Shown in pieces: positions 8,901 to 18,860 of a stretch of DNA of 64,000 nucleotides. The stretch's first letter is position 1; each line of letters begins with the position of its first letter. The stretch spans positions 1,674,001-1,738,000 of the forward strand of contig NZ_CP110341.1 in assembly GCF_026013965.1 (NCBI RefSeq), in the 5' to 3' direction. Under the pieces are notes generated by a model. It did not search any database. It was not told the DNA's origin and saw nothing but the letters and a program-made list of their open reading frames with translations. The DNA is from Brevibacterium sp. JSBI002. GTDB lineage: Bacteria; Actinomycetota; Actinomycetes; Actinomycetales; Brevibacteriaceae. The position numbers were made by a program, and so were the translations under genes.

Positions 8901-9506
8901 ATGGCAGAGCACAGACGCAGAGTCGGTGTCATGGGCGGCACCTTCGACCCCGTCCACAACGGCCACCTCGTCGCGGCAAGTGAGGTCCAGGCGACCTTCG
9001 ACCTCGACGAGGTGGTTTTCGTCCCCACGGGACGGCCGTATCAGAAGGACGTCGAAGAGGTCAGCAGCGCCGAGCACCGGTACCTGATGACCGTCATCGC
9101 CACGGCATCGAATCCGCGGTTCACCGTCTCTCGAGCCGACGTCGACAGACCGGGTCCGACCTACACGATCGACACACTGCGCGACCTCGCCAGCAGCTAC
9201 GGTCCCGAAACCGAGTTGTTCTTCATCACCGGCGCGGACGCTTTGGCTCAGATCTTGACGTGGAAGAATGTGGATGAGCTGTTTTCCCTGGCGCATTTCG
9301 TCGGGGTCAGCCGGCCCGGGCACGAACTCCACGGTGAGGGACTGCCGGTCGACCGGCTGAGTCTCGTGCAGATCCCTGCGCTGGCGATATCGTCCACGGA
9401 TTGCAGACAACGGGTGATGGATGGTGCACCCGTCTGGTACCTCGTACCGGACGGCGTAGTGCAGTACATCGCGAAATACGAGTTGTACAGGAGTGAGAAT
9501 GGCTGA
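8901..9506 (+). CDS. nadD: nicotinate-nucleotide adenylyltransferase
   Basis: This 201-aa nucleotidyltransferase carries the [12 protein letters not shown] motif (residues 11-22) that binds ATP phosphates and the C-terminal ISSTDCR motif. It makes nicotinate adenine dinucleotide from NaMN in NAD synthesis. I chose the ATG at 8901, placed right after the microprotein stop; the open frame extends further upstream but that part is out of phase with the microprotein. It overlaps the next gene by 8 nt. Confidence 0.96.
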   Translation: MAEHRRRVGVMGGTFDPVHNGHLVAASEVQATFDLDEVVFVPTGRPYQKDVEEVSSAEHRYLMTVIATASNPRFTVSRADVDRPGPTYTIDTLRDLASSYGPETELFFITGADALAQILTWKNVDELFSLAHFVGVSRPGHELHGEGLPVDRLSLVQIPALAISSTDCRQRVMDGAPVWYLVPDGVVQYIAKYELYRSENG

Positions 9507-10968
9507 GGAGCAGTTCACGTCACGTCGAGCACGGCGCGAAGCCGAAAGGCTGGCGGCGGAACAGGCGTTCGAAGCACGAGAGGTTCCTGAGCAGCCGAAG
9601 GAGGCTCCGAACCCTCGCGCCGGACTCCTCAGTCCGCTGCCCCCGAAGAAGGCCGGTGCGAAACCCGCCGCTGAGACCAGCGACGACACCGCCTCGCGCA
9701 TCGACCCCGAACCCTCGCCGCGGACCAGCCACGAACGCGGCGCCCTGGCATCGGACCACCCGCAGGAGTCCCGGCCGCCGGTGCATGCCGAAGACCGTCT
9801 CGACCCGACACGGACCCCGTTGCCGCACTTCCAGTCGCGTGCCGAGAAGAAGCGATACCTGCGCGAACACGGACTTTCGCAGTACGGCGATCTGTCCACC
9901 GGCGCGATGCCGGTTGTGGCCGATGAGAAGGAACTGGCCGAACGGCAGGCCGCAGCCGAAGGTCGACTGACCGGACCGATCCCGGAAATCTCGGATTCTG
10001 AACCCGCGGACTCGAGCTCGGAAGCTGCGCCGGCAGCAGCAGACTCCGACGAAACACAGGCTTCGGCAGCCGCTGCGAAGGAATCGGCAAGCGATTGGCA
10101 ACCCGACGCGAAGTCCGCCGCGACGGAACACGAATCCTATGACACCGCCGGGTTCGGGGGAGCAGCTGATGAGGTCGCCGCCCGCGATTTCGAAGCTCCA
10201 GTCACTCCTGCCTCGACTCCGCGGCCGTCGACGGTGGAGAGCGAACCCCATGACGCACTGTCGATGCCGTACTCGGCTCTCGACGGCGACGCTCCTGCAC
10301 TCGGCACCGAGGACGAGGACGAGACGCCTGCCGAGAACTCGGACGGGCCGGACTCAGAGGATCAGAACGCCTCAACCGACGAGCCTGCCACGGGTGCTGC
10401 CGCTGCAGCAGATCCCGCGGATGAACCTGCCCCGGAAGACAAGCCGGCCTCGAAGCCTGAGGCAGATGCCGTCGACGAGTCCGAGCCTTCGTCTCGGTCG
10501 CGACGGATGCCGATCGTGCAGCCGCCCTCGACCTCCGGAGTCCGAGTCGTCACGGCCGCCTCGGCGCAGATCCCCGAGGTCGACGAGCCCCGCAAGAGCG
10601 ATGCTCGCGGGCCGCAGACCGCGGTGCCCGGTCGTGCCGAAGAGTCGCAGTCCGGCTCGGCCTCTGAGGGTTCCGGCGAATCGGCCGGCGACTCAGGTTC
10701 CGATGACGCGGCGCGCGCCCTGGCCGCCAACCCGGAGACCCGGCCGATGGAAGCAGTGCCCGAAGCCTGGTCGCTGCCGAATGCCGACTACGAAGACGAA
10801 GAAACCGTGAACCCTCCCGGCTCACGCATCCGTGCCAGCTCGGTGACCGGGCAGGACGGTCAGATCCTCATGGGCGAAGAGCCTTCGAAGATGCCCTATA
10901 TCGTCCTCGGCGTGGCCGCGTTCTTCGCCCTGGTCCTCATAGTCATCGCCCTCGTCATGTTCCTCTGA
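9499..10968 (+). CDS. long acidic disordered protein with C-terminal membrane anchor
   Basis: This 489-aa protein starts with a basic helical patch ([15 protein letters not shown]). About 400 residues rich in Ala, Glu, Asp, Pro and Ser follow, with almost no hydrophobic clusters, and a single hydrophobic tail of about 22 residues ends the chain ([20 protein letters not shown]). It therefore looks like a cytoplasmic disordered protein held by a tail anchor. AGGAG 5-6 nt upstream supports the ATG at 9499. It sits between nadD and rsfS, where many actinobacteria have a LytR-type gene, but no LytR domain is present. The function is unknown. Confidence 0.85.
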   Translation: MAEEQFTSRRARREAERLAAEQAFEAREVPEQPKEAPNPRAGLLSPLPPKKAGAKPAAETSDDTASRIDPEPSPRTSHERGALASDHPQESRPPVHAEDRLDPTRTPLPHFQSRAEKKRYLREHGLSQYGDLSTGAMPVVADEKELAERQAAAEGRLTGPIPEISDSEPADSSSEAAPAAADSDETQASAAAAKESASDWQPDAKSAATEHESYDTAGFGGAADEVAARDFEAPVTPASTPRPSTVESEPHDALSMPYSALDGDAPALGTEDEDETPAENSDGPDSEDQNASTDEPATGAAAAADPADEPAPEDKPASKPEADAVDESEPSSRSRRMPIVQPPSTSGVRVVTAASAQIPEVDEPRKSDARGPQTAVPGRAEESQSGSASEGSGESAGDSGSDDAARALAANPETRPMEAVPEAWSLPNADYEDEETVNPPGSRIRASSVTGQDGQILMGEEPSKMPYIVLGVAAFFALVLIVIALVMFL

Positions 10969-11020
10969 GCAACACCCGGGACACACCACCTCGACAACCG
11001 CATCCATGCGAAAGGATCTT

Positions 11021-11398
11021 GTGAGCGAGATCGCCGAATCCACCCAGTTGCTTCGAACCGCGGCCAAAGCCGCGGACGAGAAGCTCGGAACCGACATCAT
11101 CGGCCTCGATGTGAGCTCCACGCTCTATATCACCGACGCGTTCCTCATCGTCTCCGCCGATAACGAACGCCAGATCGGTGCGGTCATCGACGCTATCGAA
11201 CAGGAAGTGCAGCTCGTCCACGACCGCACTCCGCTGCGCCGCGAAGGCCGGGGAGGGGACTGGGTGCTGCTCGACTTCGGCGAGATCGTCGTCCATGTCT
11301 TCTCCGCCGAACAGCGCGAATACTACGCGCTCGAACGGTTGTGGAAGGACGTTCCGGTCATTGATCTGCAGCTGCCGGAACCCGGCTCGGAGACATGA
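11021..11398 (+). CDS. rsfS: ribosomal silencing factor RsfS
   Basis: This 125-aa protein matches RsfS/Iojap: GLDVSSTLYITDAFLIVSA, a middle EGRGGDWVLLDFGEIVVHVF segment and the C-terminal YYALERLWKD. RsfS binds L14 and blocks joining of the ribosomal subunits in starvation. I chose the GTG at 11021, which has GAAAGGA at good spacing; an ATG at 11006 would add five residues and has no ribosome binding site. It overlaps the downstream phosphatase by 4 nt. Confidence 0.94.
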   Translation: MSEIAESTQLLRTAAKAADEKLGTDIIGLDVSSTLYITDAFLIVSADNERQIGAVIDAIEQEVQLVHDRTPLRREGRGGDWVLLDFGEIVVHVFSAEQREYYALERLWKDVPVIDLQLPEPGSET

Positions 11399-11991
11399 CG
11401 AAGACCGTTCTGTTCTGGCGTCACGGACAGACGGACTTCAACGTCGCCGGTCGATTCCAGGGGCAGTCCGACGTCCCCCTCAACGATACGGGCCGAGAGC
11501 AGGCTGATCAGGTCGCCAGGCGGCTCGCTGAACTCGGACCGGAACTCATCATCTCCTCCGACCTCTCGCGCGCCGCTGCGACCGCCGACAGCTTGGCGAC
11601 ACGCGTCGCTGTCGAACCCGTTCGCGATGAGCGGCTGCGGGAGACCGCCTTCGGCGAATGGGAAGGCTCCACCCGCGCCGAGGTGGCGGAGACCTGGCCG
11701 GACGAACTCGCCGAATGGGCCTCCGGAGCGGATATCGCACCTCCCGGAGGAGAATCGCGTACCCAGTCGGGCCGTCGTGTCGCCGACGCCATCACCGATA
11801 TCGTGCAGTCCGCTGAAGCCTCGACGATCGCTATCGTCGCCCACGGTGCGGTGCTGCGCGCCGCTGCCGAAATCCTCCTGGAGATGAACGGGACAGGCCG
11901 GCTCGGGGTCCTCGGAAACTGCGGTCACGGAGAGTTCGGGTACACCGGCGACCGATGGGTTCTGCGCAGTTGGGGCACGCTCTCCCACTGA
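11395..11991 (+). CDS. histidine phosphatase family (phosphoglycerate mutase-like) protein
   Basis: This 198-aa protein has the catalytic RHG motif (FWRHGQTDFN, residues 7-16), the second histidine region IVAHGAVLRAA near 150, and an acid residue in ETAFGEWEG. Members are phosphatases or mutases acting on small phosphate esters. The substrate cannot be read from sequence. The gene follows rsfS with an ATGA overlap, an arrangement common in actinobacteria. Confidence 0.9.
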   Translation: MTKTVLFWRHGQTDFNVAGRFQGQSDVPLNDTGREQADQVARRLAELGPELIISSDLSRAAATADSLATRVAVEPVRDERLRETAFGEWEGSTRAEVAETWPDELAEWASGADIAPPGGESRTQSGRRVADAITDIVQSAEASTIAIVAHGAVLRAAAEILLEMNGTGRLGVLGNCGHGEFGYTGDRWVLRSWGTLSH

Positions 11992-12085
11992 GTTGTTCGG
12001 TCGCACCGCTGCGGGCTCGGCCATCGGCTGAACGCGCCCTTGAGGAACCCGAGGCGGTCACCCGTGCGTCAGTGTCCGCTCGGAC

Positions 12086-13225
12086 TCAGCCGTCGCTCTT
12101 GCGGTCGGCAGCGACTGATCTGATGAGGTCGACCAGCGAGTCTGCCGACTTCGCCCAATCGAAGACCTGTGACTGACGCCTGCCGGCTACGGACTGTTCG
12201 GCCCACCTGTCGGCATCGGTGAGCCGCTCGATCGCGTGCGCGATCGAGCGCGGATCTTCCGGGTCGAAGTATTCGGCCGCCTCAGCGGCGATCTCTCGGA
12301 AGATCGGAATGTCCGACACGGCCACGGGCACTCCCTTGGCCATCGCTTCGATGACGGGCAGACCGAAGCCCTCCTCCCGCGAGGCCGTGACCAGGGCCGT
12401 CGATTCGTCGAGCAGTCGTGCATACTCCTCATCGCTGATCCCCCGATGGAAGACGACCTTCGCCCGGTCGGGAATGAGGGCTCGCAGCTGAGCTTCCCTC
12501 CGGCCTTCGATGCGGCTGGCGATGTGCAGGGTCCACCCCGGCAGGTGCTCGAGCGCGCGGATGAGGGATTCGACGTTCTTGTACGGCAGGAACGCGCCCA
12601 TGTAGATGAGTGTCTTCGCATCGTGCCGGTTCACGGTCCGCGCCGGCGCTGCGACCGCCTCGGCGGCATTGGACACGACCTGCACCGGTCGGTCCGTCAG
12701 CCGGTGGGCGGCGATGAGATCCTTCGTCGTCTCGGAGACGGCCGCTACGGCATCGGCACGATTGAGCAGCAGCCGCTGCGGGACGAAACTCAAATGATAT
12801 GCCCGCCACAGCAGTCTCACTGGCAGCGGCAGATCGCCAGGTGGTTCGGGGTGGGAGTAGTAGATGAGATCGTGGATGGTGAGGATGAGGCCGTAGCGGC
12901 GACCGAACGAGCCCATCGTCTGCATCGTCGAGAACACGACATCGGCGCCCAGTGCATTGAGCTTTCCGGCGATGGCCACCTCGGCGGGGGAGGTGGGGTC
13001 ACCCAGCTGCACCCACGAACATTCGGGAAGCAGCGCCAGCTGTGCTTCATCGCTGATGACCACGGTCACGTCGATCTCTGTACCCTCGACGGCCGACAGT
13101 AGGGCCGAGAGCAGACACGAACCGTAACGGGAGATCCCGTCGTGATGGGTGGTGCGGGTGAAGCGCGCGTCGAAGAAGACCGACAGCCTCGGGAACGGGT
13201 CGAGGCTCTTTGTGCTTTTGCTCAT
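12086..13225 (-). CDS. group 1 (GT4) glycosyltransferase
   Basis: This 379-aa GT-B fold protein has an N-terminal acceptor domain with HHDGISRYG (residues 24-32), the IHDLIYY segment, and a C-terminal nucleotide-sugar domain with YMGAFLPYKN and the GT4 signature REEGFGLPVIEAMAKGVP. It probably transfers mannose or a related sugar to a cell-envelope acceptor at the inner membrane face; the sugar is not determined. The ATG at 13225 follows GGAG at short spacing and is preferred to a more upstream start. It is divergent from the mrp operon. Confidence 0.88.
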   Translation of the reverse strand: MSKSTKSLDPFPRLSVFFDARFTRTTHHDGISRYGSCLLSALLSAVEGTEIDVTVVISDEAQLALLPECSWVQLGDPTSPAEVAIAGKLNALGADVVFSTMQTMGSFGRRYGLILTIHDLIYYSHPEPPGDLPLPVRLLWRAYHLSFVPQRLLLNRADAVAAVSETTKDLIAAHRLTDRPVQVVSNAAEAVAAPARTVNRHDAKTLIYMGAFLPYKNVESLIRALEHLPGWTLHIASRIEGRREAQLRALIPDRAKVVFHRGISDEEYARLLDESTALVTASREEGFGLPVIEAMAKGVPVAVSDIPIFREIAAEAAEYFDPEDPRSIAHAIERLTDADRWAEQSVAGRRQSQVFDWAKSADSLVDLIRSVAADRKSDG

Positions 13226-13347
13226 GGAACTCCGAGTCGATAGTCTGATTCTTCGAAAGTCTGTGTTTTGCAGAACGCGCACCTTGTGATGAAGGATCAG
13301 TGAGTGAACGAACGATCACCTGTGCCTGCGGCCGTCGAGGCCCGGTC

Positions 13348-16300
13348 ATGATCCTAACGCTAATCGTTCTGGCTGCACTCGTGGTGCTCACTCCCGTCCT
13401 CACCCGTTTCGCGGGACGCGAGAGCGGCTGGCCGTTGGCGATCGCCTATCTCGGCGTGGCGGCCCTGTTCACTCCCACCGCCGCCGAGGTGATGACGGGG
13501 CAGAATCCGGAAGTGTCCTACCCGTGGATTCCCAGCTTCGGCGTCGACCTGGCGCTGCGGGCCGACGGAATCGGTGTCGTGTTCACTTATATCGCACTGA
13601 TCATCGGTGCGGTCGTATTCATATATTCGACGCGCTACCTCAGCCCCGGACGCAATACGAGCTTCTACTGGCTGATGGTGATCTTCACCTTCTCCATGGT
13701 CGCCCTTGTGCTCACCAACGATGTGCTCGTGCTGTTCGTGTGCTGGGAGCTGACGTCCCTGGCCTCGTTCTTCCTCATCGCCCGGTCCGGATCTCCTGGG
13801 CAGGCACCGGCGCTGCGGACGATGTTCTTCACCTTCATCGGCGGCCTCAGTCTGCTGGTGGCCACCGGAGTGATCATCGCCGTGACCGGCACGACGAACC
13901 TCGCCGAGGCGATCAGCTCCCCGGTCTGGGCGGGCCAGCCCGAAGTCACGACGCTCGTGGCTCTGCTCGTGGGCGTCGCAGCCATGACGAAGTCCGCTCA
14001 GTTCCCGTTCCATCCCTGGCTGCCCGACGCGATGGCCGCCGCCACGCCAGTCTCGGCCTACCTGCATGCCGCTGCCGTCGTCAAAGCCGGCATCTTCCTC
14101 ATGCTTCGGTTCTCACCGACCTTCCACGCCACACCGGCATGGAATATCCTGCTAGTGACGGCGGGTCTCCTCACCGCTTGCCTGGGCGGCTGGTTCGCGC
14201 TCAACCAGCATGACGTGAAGAAGCTCATGGCCTATTCGACCGTGTCTCAACTCGGTCTCATCACCGCGGTCATCGGCGTCGGCACCGAGGCGGCGATCGC
14301 CGCCGCCACCCTCCACGTCATCGCACATGCACTGTTCAAGTCCGGTCTGTTCATGATGGTCGGCGTCGTCGACCACCTCGCCGGCACCCGTGACCTGGCT
14401 CGGATTCCGAAACTCATGCGCTCCGCCCCGGCGGCGTTCACGGTGATGATCATCGGCTGTGGGTCCATGGCGGGGATTCCGCCACTGTTGGGATTCGTGT
14501 CCAAGGAGGCTCTGTTCACCGCGCTGAGGGAAGCCCCGGGCGGGCCCTGGGCCGGTTGGGCGGCTCTGCTCGTCGCCGTCGGCGCCTCGGTGCTCACCTT
14601 CGCCTACTGTGCGAAGACAGTCTGGGGCAGCTTCATCGACGGCCGCGAGCCCGAAGAGAGTCAGATCCATCGCGGTTCACCCGTCATGCTCATTGCAGCG
14701 GCCCTGCCGATCCTGGCCTCCATTCCCCTGAGTTTCGTCCTCTACCTGCTCGACACCCCGCTCGACCAGGTGGTCCGGGCAGCGGTGCCGACGGCCTCGG
14801 AGTCCGTGCACCTGGCACTGTGGCACGGATTCAACGCAGAACTGCTCGCCTCTGGGCTCATCATCGCCATCGGCGTGTTCATCATCCTCCGCCGGTCGCG
14901 CGTCTTCGTGTTCTTCCACAAGGCCACGCTGCCCTTCGACGGGGCCGACGTCATCGATGCGCTGACGAAGAATCTCAAACGCCTGGGATACGGGCTCTCC
15001 GCCTTCGTCCGTCCCATGAACTCGGGCCCCTATCTCGCTCTGTCGCTGGGCGGACTGAGCGTGCTCGCCATTGGGGCCGTACCTGTCGTCTTCGCCGATC
15101 TGCCGCCGCTCCAGGCCAACCTGAGCCGTCCTGTGGACGTGATTCTGCTCGTCCTCATCACCGTGGCGGTGCTCGTTCTGTGCACTTCGCATTCGCGGCT
15201 GACCACCGTTGTGGCGCTCTCTGCCATCGGAATCCTCGCCACCGTGCAGATCCTCGCGCTCGGCGCCCCCGACGTCACCCTGACACAGCTGCTCGTCGAA
15301 GCGATGACGATCATCGTCATCATGCTCGTGCTGCAGAAGCTTCCACGCTCATTCTGGAAGTACCCGAAGCGCAAACAGACACCGCGTCTGCTCCTGGCGA
15401 TCATCGTCGGCGCGAGCGTTGCCGGGCTGACCCTGGCGCTCAACGGCCGTCGGGAGCGCTCCGCCCTCGGCCAGTACTACCTCGACAAGGCTCCGGAGAT
15501 CAGCGGCGGAGACAACATCGTCAATACGATCCTCGTCGAATTCCGTGCTCTCGACACCCTCGGTGAGCTGACTGTCCTCGGCATGGCCGGAATCGCGATC
15601 GTCGCGGTGATGTCGACGGTCAAGGACAAGTTCATCGACCCGCCGGCCGAGAACATCCCGGAACCGCCCAGGCCCCCGTGGGTGTCGATCCGGCCCAAGG
15701 GCACCACCGCATATCGTGCTGTTCACGAGGCATGGCCGAACGTCATCCCGCTGCAGCTGACCCTGAAGGTGCTCGGACCGCTGCTGGCGGTGAGCTCCCT
15801 GCTCATCTTCTGGCGCGGCCACAACTCCCCGGGAGGCGGATTCATCGCCGCCCTCGTCGGTTCTGCCGTCATCGGTCTGGCCTACCTGTCCACGCCGAAG
15901 GACCGGGCGCTCGGCCCGCCGCGTGCGCCCCTCTACCTCATCGGCTCCGGAGTCGCGACTGCGGTGGTGACCGGAATCATCGGACTGCTGTTCGCCGGTT
16001 CGTTCCTGCAGCCGCTGCACACCGAGTTCGCCGGCCAGCACTGGACGACGTCGATGCTCTTCGACGTCGGGGTCTACCTGGCGGTGCTCGGCCTCATGCT
16101 GCTCTCGTTCAACCTCCTCGGTGTCTCGGACTCCGCAGCCACGCCGGCCGGCGACGATGTGCTCACCAACGGCATCATCCGCCGGGACGTCGAACGCACC
16201 CGCGAACGTGCCGATGAGCTGCTCTACGGTGAGCTGAGCGGTCCGATGGAGACCATCCGCGGTGAACGCCCCGAACGCAGCCGTCGCCGTGGAGCCGAAG

Positions 16301-16386
16301 AGTCCGAAGAGGCGAAGGTGCGTGCGAACTCGACCCATATCCTCCGAGGGGATCCACCGACCGACGGAGACGAGGAGGAAGCATGA
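13348..16386 (+). CDS. mrpA: Mrp Na+/H+ antiporter subunit A fused to subunit B
   Basis: This is a protein of about 1012 aa with more than 20 membrane spans. The first two-thirds resemble MrpA and complex I NuoL (KSAQFPFHPWLPDAMAAATPVSAYLHAA-type stretch, conserved Lys and Glu). The last part is an MrpB domain (FWRGHNSPGGGFIAALVG). No separate mrpB exists in the operon, so the fusion supplies it. Together with C-G it forms the multi-subunit Na+/H+ exchanger used in pH and salt homeostasis. I chose the ATG at 13348; a GTG at 13300 would add 16 polar residues. It overlaps mrpC by 4 nt. Confidence 0.93.
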   Translation: MILTLIVLAALVVLTPVLTRFAGRESGWPLAIAYLGVAALFTPTAAEVMTGQNPEVSYPWIPSFGVDLALRADGIGVVFTYIALIIGAVVFIYSTRYLSPGRNTSFYWLMVIFTFSMVALVLTNDVLVLFVCWELTSLASFFLIARSGSPGQAPALRTMFFTFIGGLSLLVATGVIIAVTGTTNLAEAISSPVWAGQPEVTTLVALLVGVAAMTKSAQFPFHPWLPDAMAAATPVSAYLHAAAVVKAGIFLMLRFSPTFHATPAWNILLVTAGLLTACLGGWFALNQHDVKKLMAYSTVSQLGLITAVIGVGTEAAIAAATLHVIAHALFKSGLFMMVGVVDHLAGTRDLARIPKLMRSAPAAFTVMIIGCGSMAGIPPLLGFVSKEALFTALREAPGGPWAGWAALLVAVGASVLTFAYCAKTVWGSFIDGREPEESQIHRGSPVMLIAAALPILASIPLSFVLYLLDTPLDQVVRAAVPTASESVHLALWHGFNAELLASGLIIAIGVFIILRRSRVFVFFHKATLPFDGADVIDALTKNLKRLGYGLSAFVRPMNSGPYLALSLGGLSVLAIGAVPVVFADLPPLQANLSRPVDVILLVLITVAVLVLCTSHSRLTTVVALSAIGILATVQILALGAPDVTLTQLLVEAMTIIVIMLVLQKLPRSFWKYPKRKQTPRLLLAIIVGASVAGLTLALNGRRERSALGQYYLDKAPEISGGDNIVNTILVEFRALDTLGELTVLGMAGIAIVAVMSTVKDKFIDPPAENIPEPPRPPWVSIRPKGTTAYRAVHEAWPNVIPLQLTLKVLGPLLAVSSLLIFWRGHNSPGGGFIAALVGSAVIGLAYLSTPKDRALGPPRAPLYLIGSGVATAVVTGIIGLLFAGSFLQPLHTEFAGQHWTTSMLFDVGVYLAVLGLMLLSFNLLGVSDSAATPAGDDVLTNGIIRRDVERTRERADELLYGELSGPMETIRGERPERSRRRGAEESEEAKVRANSTHILRGDPPTDGDEEEA

Positions 16387-16715
16387 TCCTGGCACTGACG
16401 ATCGGCGTCCTCACCGCCGGCGGCGTCTACCTCATGATGCAGCGCTCCATGGTCCGGGGAGTCTTCGGCCTCACCCTCATCTCCCATGCCGCGAACTTCA
16501 TCCTGCTCTCGGCCGGAGTCGGCGCCTGGAGAGGCGAACCTCTGGCCGGGCGTGGTGACCTCGCCGAGGCGGCCGATCCGCTGCCTCAGGCCTTCGTCCT
16601 CACTGCCATCGTCATCACCCTGGCAGTGACGATCTTCATGCTCGCCCTGGCTGTGCTCGGCCACGACGACGACCAGAAACGCAATCCCGAGACAGGGGAG
16701 GAGCGCGACTCATGA
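16383..16715 (+). CDS. mrpC: Mrp antiporter subunit C
   Basis: This 110-aa protein with three hydrophobic spans is homologous to MrpC and complex I NuoK (GVYLMMQRSMVRGVFGLTLISHAANFILL). The conserved DPLPQAFVLTAIVI motif lies near residues 60-75. GAGGAGGA sits before its ATG. It overlaps both neighbours by 4 nt, so synthesis is coupled. Confidence 0.95.
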   Translation: MILALTIGVLTAGGVYLMMQRSMVRGVFGLTLISHAANFILLSAGVGAWRGEPLAGRGDLAEAADPLPQAFVLTAIVITLAVTIFMLALAVLGHDDDQKRNPETGEERDS

Positions 16716-18229
16716 ACTCCGCACTGCTTCTTCTGCTCATCGGCATCCCGCTTCTGGCCTCCGCGCTGAGCGTGCTCATCACCTCACGCACCTTCGACCG
16801 GCTGCTCCTGCTCTCCGTTCCCGTGCTCGTCGGCGGCAGCGGCGTCGCCCTGCTCGGCCTGCATGCTTCGACCCCGGTGATCGCCCATTCGGTCGGCGAC
16901 TATGTGCCCGGCCTGGCGATCGTGTTCGTCTCGGACACGTTCACCGCGCTCATGCTGGTGCTCACCTCGCTGGTCGCGTTCGTCAGCAGCCTGTTCCTGG
17001 TCTCCACCGGTGAGGACCAGTACAGATTCGTCCCGGCGCTCATCCTGATGATGCTCACCGGTGTCTACGGTGCGCTGCTGACCGGTGATCTTTTCAACTT
17101 CTTCGTCTTCGTCGAAGTGATGATGCTGCCCGCCTACGCACTCATCGCCGTCACCGGCACCTGGCGCAGGCTCGGCATCGGACGTCTCTACGTCATGGTC
17201 AACCTGCTGACCTCGACGATGCTGCTCATCGGCGTCGGATTCGTCTACGGCGCCACCGGCACCGTCAACCTCGCCGTCCTGGCAGATCAGGGACGTCCGA
17301 CCGGCCAAGCCGCGATCGCTCTGGGCGTGGTGCTGCTCTCTCTGCTCATCAAGGCCGGCGGCGCACCCTTCCACGGGTGGCTCGTCCGCAGCTATCCGAA
17401 CACCTCGGCGGGCATGATGTCGCTGTTCTCCGGACTGCACTCGAAGGTCGGGCTGTATGCGATCTACCGCATCTACACCACTGTCTACGGTGAGCCTGCT
17501 CCGTGGGCGACCGCCATTCTCCTCGTCGCGGTGGCGAGCATCCTCATCGGTGCGATCTCCGGATTCGGGCAGGTGCGGGTGCGCAATGTGCTCGGGTTCC
17601 AGATGACCGCAGGCGTGGGCCACATCCTCATCGGCGCCACCCTGCTGACATCGGCGGCCCTCGGTGCCGGCGCCTTCTACATGATGCACCACATGGTTAC
17701 GATGGCAGGCCTGCTGCTCATCATGGGCGCCGTCGAACAGACCTACGGCACCGGTTCCTTCCGCAAGCTCTCAGGGCTCGCCTCACGGGAGCGGTGGGCG
17801 ACCATCCTCATGATCCTCGGCCTCTTCTCCCTCGTCGGTCTGCCGCCGACCTCCGGGCTGTGGGGCAAGGTCGGCCTCGTCAGGGCCTCCACGGACGCCG
17901 GCGGCGGCTTCGGGTGGGTCCTCGTCGCAACGATCGTGGCCGGCGCGCTGATCAGTCTGCTGGCGCTTCAGCGCACTTGGCGCAACACCTTCTGGGGACC
18001 GCCGATGCAGACGTATCGACCCGATTCGGCGGAGACCGGGCGCGCCCCGGCCGAACCGATCACGCGCAGCGTGCGCATTCCCGCCCGTCTGCTGGTGCCC
18101 GCCACGATCATGATCGGGGTATCCGTTGCGCTCTTCTGCTTCCCGGAGCCTCTGCTCGACCTCACGCACCGGGCAGCCGAGGGTCTCCTCGACCACAGTG
18201 ACTACATCGAGGCGGTGATGGCACCGTGA
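16712..18229 (+). CDS. mrpD: Mrp antiporter subunit D
   Basis: This 505-aa protein with about 14 spans is related to complex I NuoN/NuoM. It has GDLFNFFVFVEVMML (acidic residue in the channel), the LLIKAGGAPFHGWL loop with conserved Lys and His, and LFSLVGLPPTSGLWGK. It forms part of the ion path of the antiporter. The start is an ATG overlapping the mrpC stop; its stop overlaps the mrpE start. Confidence 0.95.
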   Translation: MNSALLLLLIGIPLLASALSVLITSRTFDRLLLLSVPVLVGGSGVALLGLHASTPVIAHSVGDYVPGLAIVFVSDTFTALMLVLTSLVAFVSSLFLVSTGEDQYRFVPALILMMLTGVYGALLTGDLFNFFVFVEVMMLPAYALIAVTGTWRRLGIGRLYVMVNLLTSTMLLIGVGFVYGATGTVNLAVLADQGRPTGQAAIALGVVLLSLLIKAGGAPFHGWLVRSYPNTSAGMMSLFSGLHSKVGLYAIYRIYTTVYGEPAPWATAILLVAVASILIGAISGFGQVRVRNVLGFQMTAGVGHILIGATLLTSAALGAGAFYMMHHMVTMAGLLLIMGAVEQTYGTGSFRKLSGLASRERWATILMILGLFSLVGLPPTSGLWGKVGLVRASTDAGGGFGWVLVATIVAGALISLLALQRTWRNTFWGPPMQTYRPDSAETGRAPAEPITRSVRIPARLLVPATIMIGVSVALFCFPEPLLDLTHRAAEGLLDHSDYIEAVMAP

Positions 18230-18603
18230 TGCGACTCATCCACGGCGTCTCCTACGCAGGCTTCATCGTCTGGGCGATCATCACCGGTTCGGCGACCATA
18301 GTCGCCCGACTCTTCCGCAGCGACTACGCCCAGCCGATGATCGTCGAACTGCCGATGCGCTGCGCCACCGATCTCGAAGTCACCCTCTTCGCATCGTCGA
18401 TCACGATCACCCCGGGCACCCTGGTGACGGCGATCGCGGCCGGCACGTCGACGACCCCGCCGGTGATCTTCGTCCACGCCCTGTTCGAGGAGTCGGAGGA
18501 ATCCGCCCTCGATGGGCTCATCGATATGGAATCGCGACTGCTGGCCATGACCCGTGGTCGGGCACCGGGACCACACGCCGATTCAGAGGGAGGACGCTCA
18601 TGA
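18226..18603 (+). CDS. mrpE: Mrp antiporter subunit E (short form)
   Basis: This 125-aa protein matches the C-terminal part of MrpE: one or two hydrophobic spans, then VELPMRCATDLEVTLFASSITITPGTL. Many MrpE proteins are about 160 aa, so this one lacks part of the first spans. Start is GTG at 18226 (followed by ATG), overlapping the mrpD stop. Position between D and F makes the call secure. Confidence 0.92.
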   Translation: MMRLIHGVSYAGFIVWAIITGSATIVARLFRSDYAQPMIVELPMRCATDLEVTLFASSITITPGTLVTAIAAGTSTTPPVIFVHALFEESEESALDGLIDMESRLLAMTRGRAPGPHADSEGGRS

Positions 18604-18860
18604 TCGTCATCGCAAGCATCTGTGCGGTCATCCTCGCCGCCGCCATCGTCATCGGACTCATCCGCGTGCTCACTGCTCGCGACCAGGGCTCACGTGCGGT
18701 GGTCTCTGACCTCATCTACTTCTCGGCTATTGCCATCGTCACCATGCTCGGCATCACCGTGTCATCATCGATCGTCCTCGATGTGATCTTCCTGTCCTCC
18801 ATGGTGGGCATCCTCGCCACGATCGCTCTCTCCCGGATCCTCACGAGGGGGCACCGCTGA
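18600..18860 (+). CDS. mrpF: Mrp antiporter subunit F
   Basis: This 86-aa protein with three hydrophobic spans has the MrpF pattern RVLTARDQGSRAVVSDLI, with the conserved Asp in the second span. It overlaps mrpE by 4 nt and shares one base with the mrpG start (TGATG). It is a small accessory subunit needed for assembly of the exchanger. Confidence 0.93.
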   Translation: MIVIASICAVILAAAIVIGLIRVLTARDQGSRAVVSDLIYFSAIAIVTMLGITVSSSIVLDVIFLSSMVGILATIALSRILTRGHR

